Origin: Cucumis sativus | Lineage: Eukaryota; Streptophyta; Magnoliopsida; Cucurbitales; Cucurbitaceae | Direction of reading: 5' to 3' | Assembly (NCBI RefSeq): GCF_000004075.3 | Contig: NC_026660.2 | Span: forward strand, 6,448,001-6,512,000 | Length of the DNA: 64,000 bases | In this document: positions 1 to 12,500 of the stretch, piece by piece | Layout: the number at the start of each line of letters is the position of its first letter | Numbering within the stretch: position 1 is the first letter of the stretch | The notes under the pieces: model-generated | What the model saw: the letters and a program-made list of their open reading frames with translations, nothing else | Databases searched by the model: none | Told to the model about the DNA's origin: nothing | Made by a program: the position numbers and the translations under genes

Positions 1-253
1 GTGCTTTCTTTTTCACTATCTCTCCTGTCCTCATTCTTTTCCCTAATAGCCTATTAAGAAATCCCACAGATGATCATATGAGAATTTGAAAAGATTTTTT
101 TTTTTGGTACGGACAACCCAATAGCAGCAATGTTGTCTCCACCATGCAGTGATACTACTAGTTGGTTGAAACGAGTATTGGGCATCCCTTACATAGTGGT
201 CTGTACAAAAATCTTAAAAACACAAAATGGATTAAAAAAAAAGAGATACAAAC

Positions 254-1427
254 CTAGTGGAAAGAGGTCTTTTAGTCCCTATGACCAAATTTGTGATATT
301 GAGCACTGGAATTAGTTGAAGGATTGCTTTGGTTGTTGTATTGCTCTCTAGAAGCAATGTGTCTACTGTTACCTGACACATATGGGGACAAATTAGTATC
401 TCTATTTTGTGTTTTTTTGGCAAGTTTAGGAGGATTCAAAAATGGTCATAAAACCACTTGAAAAATACTTTTATTATTCCTTCCAAATCAATTTTAATAC
501 TATGAAAAATGAATTTACATTTTGAGTGATGAAGTTATGTTTCAGTGATTAAAACATATGATATTGTTTTGACAGGAGAGTCGGAGGAACTGATCTAACA
601 ACACCTTGGCATCAGTGCATAAGCGGATGTATTTCTGCAACAAATTTCTCCTTCTATTGTTTTCTTCATTGATATACACTCTTAATTGTTCTCGGCTCAG
701 TTGGCTTCTTGCTAATCTTCCAACTGAAACCAAAATGCTGCAGCTCAGAGAAATTCATGAACATAGATGAATATCAAACCAATGAAAATATGCTAATGTT
801 CTTGTGATCATATCTTTTTTCTCGTGTGTCTGAAGAGATTTTCAATTGCGTAAACAAGGAGAGGGTCACATTAGATTCAACACATTTTGCTCTTAGTGTT
901 CTTCCCATCCTCTAAAGAATGATTCATTCCTACAGTCTAGACTTGAGTTTGACTTTTTTGGAAAGAAAAAGATAGTCAAAAGAGACAAAAGGAACAAAAT
1001 AATGGCATTTCACTATGACCCGTATTCATCAAACATCCTCTGTAGGCATATTATGGAAGAAAAATAACCTAGAAAAGTTGTTGATGAATGATCTGTGAAT
1101 CTTTGATTATGATCTGAAAGATGGAAAAAAAAAAGGGAAAGAGAGACATAAATCTTGATTACCTGGTGTAGGGATGTAGGTGAGAAGAGGAAAAACATGG
1201 ACGAGAAAGACACAACAACCTGGTGAGACGACATGATTAAGGGCCCATTTAAGCACATCTATATCATCTTTACCAACGGCGACGTAGACGTCGGTTGCAG
1301 CACTGTCTCTGCTACTAATAATAGTCTTACTTTCCTCTCCGATCTCAACGATCTCTGGCGACACGATCCTTGCACTGAAACATTGCAGTTGCAACTCTGT
1401 TGGTCTCCCTTGAAAATCCTCTTCCAT
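254..1427 (-). CDS. Universal stress protein (USP) domain protein, 5' part (runs off left edge)
   Basis: Three coding exons are visible: 1427-1163 (ATG at 1427), 723-605 and 372-254. All have GT..AG borders and their phases join cleanly. The joined peptide (about 167 residues) starts MEEDFQGRPTELQ, has the USP beta-strand segment DVYVAVGKDDIDVLKWALNH, then the helix EENNRRRNLLQKYIRLC and the strand region DAKVTVDTLLLES, ending VLNITNLVIGTKRPLSTR. This is the layout of plant USP-fold domains, including those that precede kinase/U-box modules. The final donor (AG|GTTTGT) points to at least one more exon left of the window, so I cannot tell whether this is a stand-alone USP or the N-terminus of a USP-kinase/U-box protein. 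The Gly-rich nucleotide-binding end of the fold would lie in the missing exon. USP proteins generally bind ATP and act in stress responses; the specific role here is unknown. Confidence 0.8.
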
Positions 1428-2504
1428 TCTTAGCTCTCTCTTTCTCTTTTGCTATCCGTAACAACTAGAACTGATATGAGAATGAAAATGACAACAATGT
1501 GTTTTAGTGGGGTGAAAGTATACAAAAGAAAAAGAGAGAAAAAGTGGATAGATTCTCTTGTATCATGGGCCTGCAACTTCGTTGTTATGTCAACATTTGT
1601 TTTTTTCCCCTTGTTGTATGTCTTTGGTTAAGTCAAATAGATGAGATGAAAAAACCAAAGAAATTCTTTTGACTTGCTTCTCTCAAAGTGAAAAGTGTGA
1701 CTCTTATTTCCTTAGATTTAACCACATGAATAAAGGCCTCCTATCAGTTTGATTTTTCTGTTTCCCTCTCACTTTTTCATCCTTTGTAAAGTATATACTG
1801 ACCTCTTTTATTTATTTCTTTCTTTCTAAACTGACCAACAACTTCTAAGAGTAACAAAGATGAAAGAGAAATGAAAAACATTAAACAAATACATTCATGT
1901 CTCCAATACCAAAGAAGAGAAACAGAGAGAGAGTGAGCAAGAATTAAAAGTGGGTCCTTGTCAAAATAGACTAAAACAATTAATCTTTAACATCTCCATC
2001 CTTAAGTGGGGTCCTATGTAGAATATTATGAAGGGGTGGCACATACAGCCACCGATAATTCTTCCAACTTCTCTTCACTTTTCTTCAAAACAACAAGATA
2101 AGCCTCATCTAAAAGCGCATAAAATATGACTTTGGTAGGTGTTGAAGATTTTGATTAAAGTTTGGATTAGATACATCATTAGGCTGCTGATTAATATGAA
2201 AACAGATGTGAATGTTACAGAGTGAACCTCTTTTATCAATGAAATAAAATGAATAAATAAAGTGAAAAGTGGCTTGCTTTTATAATGGTCCTATGAACCA
2301 TTATTTTTGGTAATGGACAATTGAATAATTTCTATCTCTAGTTAATGCTTCCTGACCTTGTATTTGTACTCCAAGTGATTCCATCATCAACTTGCCTCTG
2401 CTGGTTGACCACCACCATTTCTTTGTAAGCTGTTTCTAATTTCCTCGTAATCTTCACATTAAAATGCCTTAAATCTGTTATGTGACGCTTCAACAAACAA
2501 GAAT

Positions 2505-2574
2505 TTGTTACTTACATTATTTACGATTTTAAACCCTACTTGTTACTTACATTATTTACGATTTTGACCCTAGG
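2505..2574. repeat. 35-bp tandem duplication
   Basis: Two near-identical copies (2505-2539 and 2540-2574) of a unit beginning ttgttacttacattatttac lie head to tail. It is a local duplication with no visible coding role. Confidence 0.7.
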
Positions 2575-3884
2575 GTTTAAAGAATTGCATTAATATAATT
2601 TGTGCAACTGTAAATGATCCTTTATGCAGCCAATACAATATGTGCAGTCTTTTTTGCTTAGGTTTTTGGCTTATCTTTTAATATCGATTTCTTTACACCT
2701 GAAATAGACTATAAGCACATTTATGTTTGTACATTTATCCAACATCCAAAGACTCCATCCATTTCTTTTTGGCAGCGAGCTCGTAAGAAGAGGGGATAAC
2801 ATTTTGGTTGTTGAACTCTTCTTTCCTGTCAAGGTAATAGCTATGTTTATGAACTTTTGCAAAATAGGTAGTGTATTACTTATCATTTCACTAGTTTTTA
2901 TGGAGAAATTCAATCCAATTGTCTCCTCAAATCATGTTGGTTGGAGAAAAATAGGAACTTTTTTTTGGTCATCATGTTAGCTAGTTTAGTTTATCTGTCA
3001 CAAGCACGTTGTGAAGAGACATCTATGTTTGTTGTTTTGTTGTTTGTTTCCCTTTTCCCTTTTCTTCTTCTTTCTTGTGGCTTTCTGCAAGTTGCAGAGT
3101 AGAATCTTGAGTGCAAAATTGTGCTTTGTGGAATCTATGAAGCCTCACATAGACCAAGAAAAGTGCGGTGTGACAATTAAGATCATGCCTTGGAAAGTTG
3201 GCCAGAAGATGCTACTACCAAAATGGCAAAGATAACGATCAATCCAATCGATGAACAAACTGTGATAAGGAAAAAAAATGAAAGAAAGAAAGATTATGTC
3301 ATTTTCCCACCATGAAATGACACCATTCTCCATTTGTCGATGATCAAAAGGCACTCATAATATAGTATAACAGTATCAGACCTATGGCTTCAACCTTCAA
3401 GGCTCATTACAAGCTGATTTAGATGAAAAATGAAGCTTGTAAATTTTCCATTCTACTGCAAAGAAGATGTAGTAAAATAATGACAAGTTGCTAAAGCGTG
3501 CATGGGTCAGCAGAACCGTATTTGATATGTACTTAATTCTTTGAGATAGGAGGTTCAGATTTTCGTCAATAACGATGAGTTAGAAGAAACTATAACATGT
3601 TATTACACTGTTATCATGTTACAGTCCCACCATAAATATTGACACTTTGCATTTTAGCTGTGTGAATTCAATTCAATCTGACACTGAACAAATCCTAGAC
3701 TTTTCAAGCCATATGTAAGATTTTCAAAAGATTTGTTTTATTTCTATCACTTTTAGTGTCCCACCACGTAGCTTTAAGCCTTTGACACTCGTGGAAAGTG
3801 GAGAAGTGCCTTATTAAATACCTCCAATGAATTTAGTGGAGTCAATCAATTTTGAAAAATCCTTATTGATTTCCCTCTAAAATG

Positions 3885-3891
3885 TATAAAT
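3885..3891 (+). promoter_or_regulatory. Probable TATA box of the FRO gene
   Basis: TATAAAT lies 48 bases before the FRO start codon at 3933, followed by an A/C-rich leader. The spacing suits transcription starting about 15 bases before the ATG. This is inferred from sequence only. Confidence 0.4.
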
Positions 3892-3932
3892 TCAGAGCAT
3901 AAACTCAAACCCCAAATAGCCAAACAGCAAAT

Positions 3933-6758
3933 ATGTACCAAAATCAAAAGGAAAGAGCCATTCTTCTTACTGCTACCAAACTGTTGATGATTCTATTATG
4001 TGCTGGCTGGATTTCTCTCTGGCTCTTGAAACCAACAGATCTTTGGACCAAAAAATGGCATCTTGCTGAAAATAGTGCCCGAGCCTCTCTATTTGGATAT
4101 TATGGTATGAAATTTGCATGTTTTTCATATTCACCTTTCTTGCAGATCCAACTCCTGCTATCCATTATATAATTGATATGAATTTCATGTTTTTCAGGTC
4201 TCAACTTTGTAGTCTATACTTTTCCTGTTATTGTTCTTGTTATGATTGGACTAGTTCACTTAAATAACAAACCCTCCAGTCCACAAACTTTCAGGAAAGT
4301 TCACCTTGGTTGAAGTTCATTTGAACAGTTCAAAATTTCTATCAGACCTTTTGATCTTCTTCTTGAATCCTTGCTCTTTTTTTTTTCCACAGACAAACAA
4401 AGTTCTCAACTTTTTCGAATGCTCTCTCAAACCCACTTGTTGTGAACAATTATTTGGGTATTTTATCTGGAATTGAGCTTCTGGGTGTTGCTTTATTTCT
4501 CCTCTTCCTGGCTTGGACATTCTATGCTAGAATTTCTAAAGATTTCAGAAAGTTGCTACCTGTTGAATCACTCAACTTGAAGATGTGAGTTTTTTTAAAA
4601 AAACAAACTGAATGTTTTTTTTTTATTATATGAATCTGGGGTTGAATTATTATTGTCCATTTTGATGATTTTCAGATGGGAACTCAAGTATTTAAGAATA
4701 GCCACAAGGTTTGGCTTGCTAGCAGAGGCTTGTTTGAGTCTACTTCTTCTGCCTATTTTGAGAGGGTTGGCTCCATTTCAGCTAATTGGCATTCAATTTG
4801 AAGCTTCAGTGAAGTATCATGTTTGGCTTGGAACGGCAATGGTGTTATTTGGCACCTTCCATGGCATAAGCACCTTGTTCATCTGGGGGATCAGCAACAA
4901 GATTCAAGATGAGGTAGCTCTCCTCTTTGCTTTTGTTGTTACTAATTCTATTACTTTATAGACAATGTCAATGATACCATTTGAGTTCTGGTTTGTTGGA
5001 ACAAGGTGTGGAAATGGCAAAACACTGGCCGGATTTACATTGCCGGGGAGATTACTTTGATTACAGGATTAGTGATTTGGATCACTTCCTTGCCTCAGAT
5101 ACGGAGGAGAAAGTTTGAGATCTTCTACTATACACACCATTTGTACATTGTTTTCTTTGTATTCTTCTTGTTTCATGCTGGAGATAGACATTTTTACATG
5201 GTGTTTCCTGGACTGTTTCTCTTTGGCATTGATAAGATCCTCCGAATCATTCAATCAAGAATCGAAACTTGTGTCGTGTCTGCTCGAATCCTCCCTTGCA
5301 AAGCTGTGGAGCTAACTCTGCCAAAAGATCGAAGTATTTCTTCATTCATCCCTATTTCTTTCCCTTTCAGATTTATGAAACAAAAGGTGATAGTTGTTTG
5401 AATGGATAAGTTTGTTTGCTAGTGCAGGGCTGAAGTATAAACCAACTAGTGTTGTGTATGTGAAGATACCAAGGATTTCTAGATTTCAGTGGCATGCTTT
5501 CAGCTTGATTTCCAGCTCGAGTGTTGATGATGAAACAATGTCAATTGTCGTTAAATGTGATGAGTCATGGACAAGGTCTTTGTATGACGTGATAAGCACA
5601 GAACGAGAGGGAGAATCAGATCAGTTGAAGTGCATTTCCATTGCAGTTGAGGGCCCTTATGGACCTTCCTCCATGGACTTCCTAAGGTTTACATAAACAA
5701 AAAATGTTTCGGTTCAAATGTACATGATTAATGTTTCCGATACTTGTTTCAAATCGTGCATAATCCAAACACGTAACTAATTTCATGCAGATATGATCAC
5801 TTGCTTCTAATTGCTGGTGGAATTGGAATAACCCCTTTTTTGAGCATTTTACAAGAGATCAATTCTATGCAAAACAGTAGTCGATTCAAATGCCCTGCAA
5901 GAATACAACTTATACATGTCATGAAGAACTCCCAAGACATTTCGCTACTCAACTCGATCTTACCTTTACTGCTGAACAGTTCAAACAAGAAAATGAATTT
6001 GCAGCTCAAAGTATTTGTGACACAAGAAGTACAGTCTGGTGCAACTGTTGTAGAATTGCTAAACAAGTTCTCTCAAATGCAAACCATACAATCAAGCACT
6101 AGATGTTCAAGCTACGCAGCACAAGGACTTGAAAGCTTGAACTGGATGGCTGCAATTACTGGATTAACATCAATTGTGTTCCTCGTCGCCTTGATCATCT
6201 TCAACCATATTGTCATTCCAACCAAGAAAGCCTCTAAAAAGACGAAAGATCGAACTCCATCTTGGATCTCAGATCTACTTCTGATGTCTTCCTTTACTTT
6301 AGCTATCTTATCCAGTGCAGTCGTTGGGATTGTTTTAAGATGGCGAAGATTGAAGAAAGAAAATCTAGCACTCATCCAAACTGAAACCGGAACCCAAAAT
6401 GCAATTCCAAGTTCAGTAGTAAGAGGAAGTAGACAGGAAGAACATGAAATATATTATGGAGGAAGGCCTATCTTCAAAGGTATGGATGGTATCTCTTATA
6501 CAAACTCATTCTAAGCACATTGCGAATTTGCATATTCAAAACAATATATGGTTGTAATTTGTTTGGGATTGAACAGAGATATTTTCAAACATCAAACACG
6601 AAGACGAGGGAACCGAAATCGGCGTGATCAGTTGTGGACCGGCAGCAATGAACGTGTCTGTAGCATCAGCATGTAAGCAAATTTCACAAGGTTTAAGGAA
6701 AGACTCAAAGAAAAAGAGACAACAATTCATTTTCCATTCCCTCAACTTCACACTTTGA
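3933..6758 (+). CDS. Ferric reduction oxidase (FRO family)
   Basis: Eight exons give a 716-residue protein: 3933-4104, 4198-4298, ~4403-4584, 4676-4913, 5006-5333, 5428-5686, 5791-6479 and 6577-6758. The exon 2/3 junction is the least certain; I used the phase-compatible pair. FRO proteins are membrane flavocytochromes that pass electrons from NADPH through FAD and two haems to Fe(III) or Cu(II) outside the cell or in organelles. Visible hallmarks are many hydrophobic segments, paired haem histidines spaced 13 apart in exon 4 (KYHVWLG to GTFHGI) and a second pair in exon 5 (THHLYIV to LFHAGD), an FAD motif in exon 6 (QWHAFSL), the NADPH motif GGIGITPFLSI opening exon 7, and the C-terminal ISCGPAAM with ending FHSLNFTL. 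The length is normal for the family. The FAD motif has Ala where HPF is usual. The subfamily member cannot be settled here. Confidence 0.93.
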
Positions 6759-8717
6759 TGTTGCCCCTAACAAGAAGAGTTGCCAAAGTAGAAGACAGAA
6801 TAAAGCTGCAGCCCAACAGAAAACATCTTTCTTAACTAAGAAGATGTTTTTAAGCACTTGGAATGTTAGTGGGCACTTAAATAACTAAGAAAATACATTA
6901 TACTCTTCGACATCAAATGTCAAAACAAAATTTTACTTCATCTCTATCGAGCAAGCTTCTTCCACCTGCAACATTTCTTTACACAGATTCACTAGCTTTC
7001 TAATGCACATCTAGTTTTGGTTTTCTAAAAGCTTAATTAAATATCCATGGATACCCCGCCTCAATTTGCTACATCTGGATGTACATAACAAAATAAAACT
7101 TTGGATTATGAAGCCAAACCTCCTAGTTGGGGACTGGGGAGTCTGTCTTTGTTTGATTTACATGTTTGAGAAAATTGAAGTCTTTTGTTATTTGTCTTCA
7201 TCAATATGCATATAGAGAGAGAGATGGAGGAGCCAAACATAGATGAACTTGTTAGATTACTAATAATTTCCATAAGCAAATTAATAAACAATTTTGTATT
7301 TCGCTCACTAGTTTTGAAACTTATGTTCCCTCCTCACAATTTTCAAATTATGATTTTCATCTTCTTTTTTTTCTCTTTGAACACAAATATTTAATTTAAA
7401 TTCGCATTCAAATCTATAAAACAATATATACGTTTTTAGAATATGTTTTTGTAACATTCTCATGTTTATTTCTTTTCTATTCTTTACCGTAGTTTTCATA
7501 ATTTAATTTTCAAGCACACAAGGACTGAATTTTTAGTACAATTTTTTTGTTTTCAAAAGTTTACACAAATTTTAAGATTTTGATAGAAAGTAAATTAAAG
7601 GATGTCTTTTAAAAATATATGCAAAATATATCGTCTATCTATAATTGCTTGCGATAGATAACGATAGACTAGTGTCTTTATATTATAATGGTAGTATCTT
7701 TCGACTTAAAATTTAAATATTATCTTTAAAAATATATAAAAAAAACAGGGGAGAAATTAATTGTGAGAAAGGAAAGAAATAGTAATAATATATGATGGTG
7801 AAATTATTGGAGAATTATGGAGATTGATGGAATTGGCATTTGGTTCTCAATATTGACCACAAATTTTGCAATGGATAGATTGTTGTTTCTTCTTTTAACT
7901 TACCATCCATTAAATTTAAATGCAGTGATGGAACAGTTTTCATTTTCCATATCAACTTCACAAAAATTACTAAATATTACACTCATTTTCTTTTCTACAA
8001 ATTATTTATATAAATTATTAAAAAAAAAAAAAACAAAACAAAACATACACACACCTCAAAATTGAAGAAATGAAAGTCAAATTCAATCTTGCAATTAAAC
8101 CACTCTTCTCCTCAAAACTTCCCACCTGCATATTTATAAAAGAAAAAAAAGCACACTCTAAATTTTTATATATATAAAAGAAGAAAACAATAATCTTGAA
8201 TAGATAAATTATATATAGAACCTTACATTATTTTGTTTTGGTTAATTTATTTCCAAGAACAGATTATTATTATTATTATTCCATTAAAATAGAAAATCCA
8301 GAAGTTTTCTTCAAAAATTAAGTATTTAATATTGAAAGACTAAATTTGGGATTTATTCGAGAAAGATTTTAAAGAAATTAATTTTATTTTCTCAGAAAAA
8401 AAAATTGTTCTTATTTATTTATAAGGAATACTTATCTGAAAAATGAAAAAGAAAAAGAAATTCTTTTGGAAGAACAAAAGTTAAATTAATTTTTGGTTGG
8501 GATATAAAAAAAAAATTGAGGATGAGGAGCAAAGAATTAACCTGAATTTGAAGAATCAAACACACACACTGAAAATTATGAACCAATCTTTGAATCTTCG
8601 TCTTCTTCATTTTGCCCCTCTTTCCAAATTTAGTCCTAATTTTAGACCTAGAAATCCGAAACAGTTTCCATTTGGAAAACCCAAATTATCAAATTCTTCA
8701 TTCATCATCATCATTCT
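6759..8717. other. Intergenic, AT-rich, with a MITE-like patch
   Basis: This is the convergent gap between FRO (plus) and the TCP gene (minus), including both 3' UTRs. Near 7590-7690 there is a patch with inverted atcgtctatct / agatagataacgatag segments, resembling degenerate small inverted-repeat transposons. No coding region is supported. Confidence 0.5.
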
Positions 8718-9596
8718 TCATCTCGATTCTTGAGAATCATCTTTCTCAGGAGCTTGATCCTGCTCCAATGGCTGTGCAGAGGAATCACGATTTTGGCCAA
8801 TTTGATGATAAATTTGCGAAAACGAAGGCGGATTCAACATCCCTCTCAAATTATTCCCATCCTGCGAAAGCCCCAACTCCAACCCAGGTATTTGTTGATG
8901 TTGATTCCCAATCATGGCCGGGAAATTCACGGATCCCAAATTCATCCCCTGAAGTTCAAACCCATGAAACCCAAACTTGGGCATAATCGACCCCGGATTC
9001 TCACTAACAAATCCAGTCCCAATCCCACCTAAAGAGGGCCAAAACCCCTGGGAGGCCATATGAGATCTACTCAAATTAGCACCCATCATCGCCCAATTGG
9101 TCCTGGGAACCGCTTCGATTTTAGGGGTTAAAGAAGCAGAGACGGAAACAGAGGAATCATGATCGGAAAGGGAAACACCAACAGCATGAAGAGCAGAAGC
9201 GGGGATAGTACCGGAGCCAGTGGCAGCAATAATAGAAGGCTCAGCTTGTTGAAGAAGCCATTGAATGGTCTCCCCATCAGTTTTATGACCCAATTCACGA
9301 GTTAATTGAAAGACACGAGCAGCACAAAGAGCAGGCATACGGATTCTACGACCACGGCCATCGACTTTTTTATGACGGTCTTTATTAGAGGTACGTTTAG
9401 GAGCCAATTGCTTGTTGTTGATGTTGTTGTTGCTGTTGCTGTTGTTTTGATCTTTGTTTGAAATAATGAGAGTGAAGTCTTTGATATCTGAAGAAGTTGT
9501 AGGTAATGGAGGTGTTGTTAATGGAGATGAAGAAGTTGCAGGAGAAGGAAGTAATGGGTGATGCTTGTTGTTGTTGTTGTTGTTTTGGTCTGCCAT
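8718..9596 (-). CDS. TCP20: Class I TCP transcription factor, TCP20-like
   Basis: One uninterrupted exon encodes 292 residues. TCP proteins are plant DNA-binding regulators of cell growth and division; class I members bind GCCCR-type sites. The non-canonical bHLH (TCP) domain spans about residues 68-125: a basic stretch [19 protein letters not shown], helix 1 [19 protein letters not shown], then [19 protein letters not shown] and GTIPASAL. The leading IKDF motif, the C-terminal [12 protein letters not shown] and [10 protein letters not shown] blocks and the tail EKDDSQESR are the features that place it with TCP20 rather than with TCP9/19 types. The N-terminus carries low-complexity Asn, Pro and Ser runs encoded by GTT/TTG-type triplets. 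The basic region has Lys where RHTKV is common. Identification by remembered family motifs is strong; strict orthology is inferred. Confidence 0.93.
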   Translation of the reverse strand: MADQNNNNNNKHHPLLPSPATSSSPLTTPPLPTTSSDIKDFTLIISNKDQNNSNSNNNINNKQLAPKRTSNKDRHKKVDGRGRRIRMPALCAARVFQLTRELGHKTDGETIQWLLQQAEPSIIAATGSGTIPASALHAVGVSLSDHDSSVSVSASLTPKIEAVPRTNWAMMGANLSRSHMASQGFWPSLGGIGTGFVSENPGSIMPKFGFHGFELQGMNLGSVNFPAMIGNQHQQIPGLELGLSQDGNNLRGMLNPPSFSQIYHQIGQNRDSSAQPLEQDQAPEKDDSQESR

Positions 9597-9599
9597 GTC

Positions 9600-12500
9600 T
9601 GTGTGTGGGGATGGGGAGGACCCAAAAAGAAAAGTGGGTTCCTCTTTGTGTGTGGACTAATGAAGGGGTTTAGGAGAGGATGAGATTTTGAGATAAGAAA
9701 CAGATAAAAATGAAGAAGATGGGTCCTCTTTCTTCTTCTCCTCCTCCATGATTGAAGAGCTTTGCTTTTGGCTTGGCTTGGATTTGGATTGGCTTGGCTA
9801 CTTCATCAAATATTTGATGATACGATACTCTTTTATGACTCAATTGTAATTCTTCTTGGATACTTTATTATATAAATATATATATATTATATATATTTCC
9901 CTATTTATTACAGCTCTTATATTTGATTGATTGCTTTGCTCTCTCTATTCCAATTTTTCTCTATTTTTGTCAAAAAAGTGAGAAAACTAAAGTGGGGGTA
10001 ATGAATCTATGTTTTACTATCTAACATTTGGCCTTTTTCTTTTTCTCTAATGGACAATACTTTTCTACACAACAAAATTTCTTTGGCTTTATATACCAAT
10101 AACCTAAACAATAAACAAAATAGTATATTTACTCTTAATACTTAATAGTATAATCGTCTAAACCTTTTAAGAATATTAATACCAAAAAGTCTAAAGTTTC
10201 TGGTGGATATGAACTAAACAAATTTTACTCACAAACGGCAAAAGTAGGGATTGTTTAGAAACCAAATTTTTAATGAGAAAACAATATTATATATTTGATA
10301 TATACATCATAGCTTATTTAGTATATATTTTGATTCTCTAGAAATATCACATTCTCAAGACAATTGGTACAATATATCATCTTGTATATTGAATAACATA
10401 TGTGTTTATATTTTCATTTTTAGCATAATTGCAACAAAAAAAAAATTATGGTATATGTTATGTATGTTTATATTTTTTTAGTATAACAAAAAAAAAAAGT
10501 CAAGAATTAAATATTTTTAAAATTTTTAAAAATGATAAAATTATTAAATTGGTCTAAAATTAAAGCTAAATCCCTAAAAGATTTCACGTGTAAAAATCTC
10601 AATTTCCTTTTTTTTCTTTTTAATATTTGGAATAGTGTATCTTTGTTGGTCTAATTACATTACCTTTAGTTGATGAATAGACTTGATAAAAAAAAAAATG
10701 ATGAATAGACCCTACTCAAAAATTGTCGTGGCTAAAAATGTTGTGTAGATTTTATTTCAAGGGTATTGGCTCTTTGACATTTTGCAATCAGATATTTCTT
10801 TATTTGTGAATGCTAAAATTGGGTTGCTATCAATTTATATAAATTGATTCATTAGAAATTGATAGAAATCTTAATGGAAATTAAAGTCTCATCTAGATTT
10901 TTAAGAAAAAATGTTTATATAAAAAAAAAAAACTTATTTTTATTAAACTTTTTCGATAAAAATGGTTTAAACCAAACCTTGAAAAGCTATTTTTGAATTC
11001 AAATCATTCTAAATCAATCTTTTATATATAAAATAATAATTAATAATAAAATATCGAACTATTCTTTCTTCAAAAACTTTGAAGTTGAACATGTCATTAA
11101 AAAATAAGTTTGTTCATACAAATTGTGCTTAATTATGAACTATAATCTTAAACTATGGGGTTGATTTCAATTATATCACAAACTTGTAAAAGTAAATTTA
11201 AAATCTTAATCAAATGTAAAAACAATAAAATATATTAAAATTACTTTGGTTTCCCTCCATTCAAAATTTAGCCACCAGTAAATAATAAAGAAAAATGATA
11301 GAATGAAAAAAAATGATATTACAATTTTTTTAGTTTTATATTTATTTATATAAATTTATATGAATAATGCACCGACCACTAAGCAATATATTTAATTTGA
11401 ATATGAAATCTACTGAAAACTTTTAAATTTCTAATTCAATGGTCGAAGTATGTGGTCAATGTTTCATTTTTTTTTTAATATCGTAAACTAATATTTACAA
11501 ATGTAGCAAAATATTACCGTTTATCTACAACAAAACGCAATATAGATAAAGATATAGATAAAGATAAATTTGGCCTATTATAAATAAGTTATATGCTATT
11601 TTGTTATATTTGTAAGTATTTTTGGAAATTTACTCAATTAAAAGATAATTTTCTTAATTTTAAACTTATAAAGTGAAATATAAAATGGTTATCGTATAAA
11701 ATCAAAGATAATTATTCAAAATATAGTTAGAAATATACCTCGATCTAATTCTTATTAATTTTTCACATTTCGTTGATCCTTTGAATGGTTGTCTAATTAA
11801 CCATTTAGAATAAAATAGTTCCATGATGTTGAATGGGAAGGTGAGTGAAAATTAAATTGATAAGATTGAGACAATTTTAAAATTAAGTTTATTATTACTA
11901 TATCTATTAGTTTAATTTTCTTTTTAAAAAAATGGGAAGGGAAGTTATTTTGAAAGTTAAAATAATAATGATATGTTTTAAATAACTTATTTTTGGGGTT
12001 TAAGAAATGGGTTAGAATACACTTAGTTCTCTATTGATAAAATACAAAAATATTAATGATGATATAGAAATGTTTTAAAATTGAAGCCAAAATTTGAACC
12101 AAAATTGTGAATAATAAAGAAACTTATTAGATTAAAAAACAAATTACAAGTTGTGGAGATGGGTAAAAGGTTACCTACCAAAATGAAATAACATTTTCTT
12201 CAAGAAAAAGTAAAATTGAAAATGATCAATAACATTTTTCTCACCTATTACCCTAATCTAAGTCCTATGATATGAAATCTTTTGATGACATTAGATTGTG
12301 GGAGTAAGTATCTAAAAGACCTACATTTATTCATTTATTTATTTCACAAAAGTTAATATTGATTAATTGTACTTTATAGGGAGGGGTCTCTTTTATGGTT
12401 GAAATTATATTGGAAATATATAGAAGCACTCTTAATTTATTTGCAATTACTTTTTTAGGGCATGAAATGTTTTGCCCAAATAAAATAAACAACTTTGTGT

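Larger units (their letters stand above)
1428..3932. other. Intergenic region without a supported gene
   Basis: This 2.5-kb stretch holds the presumed promoter and leader of the USP gene at its left end and the FRO promoter at its right end. Short open frames occur on both strands, but none has splice-consistent neighbours or a recognisable domain. A 35-bp direct repeat at 2505-2574 is the only clear structure. Confidence 0.6.

Noticed and set aside
1921-1945. miR156-like string (agagagagtgagcaag)
   Set aside because: It matches only part of miR156, sits in a GA-rich simple tract, and no complementary arm is visible within about 150 bases.
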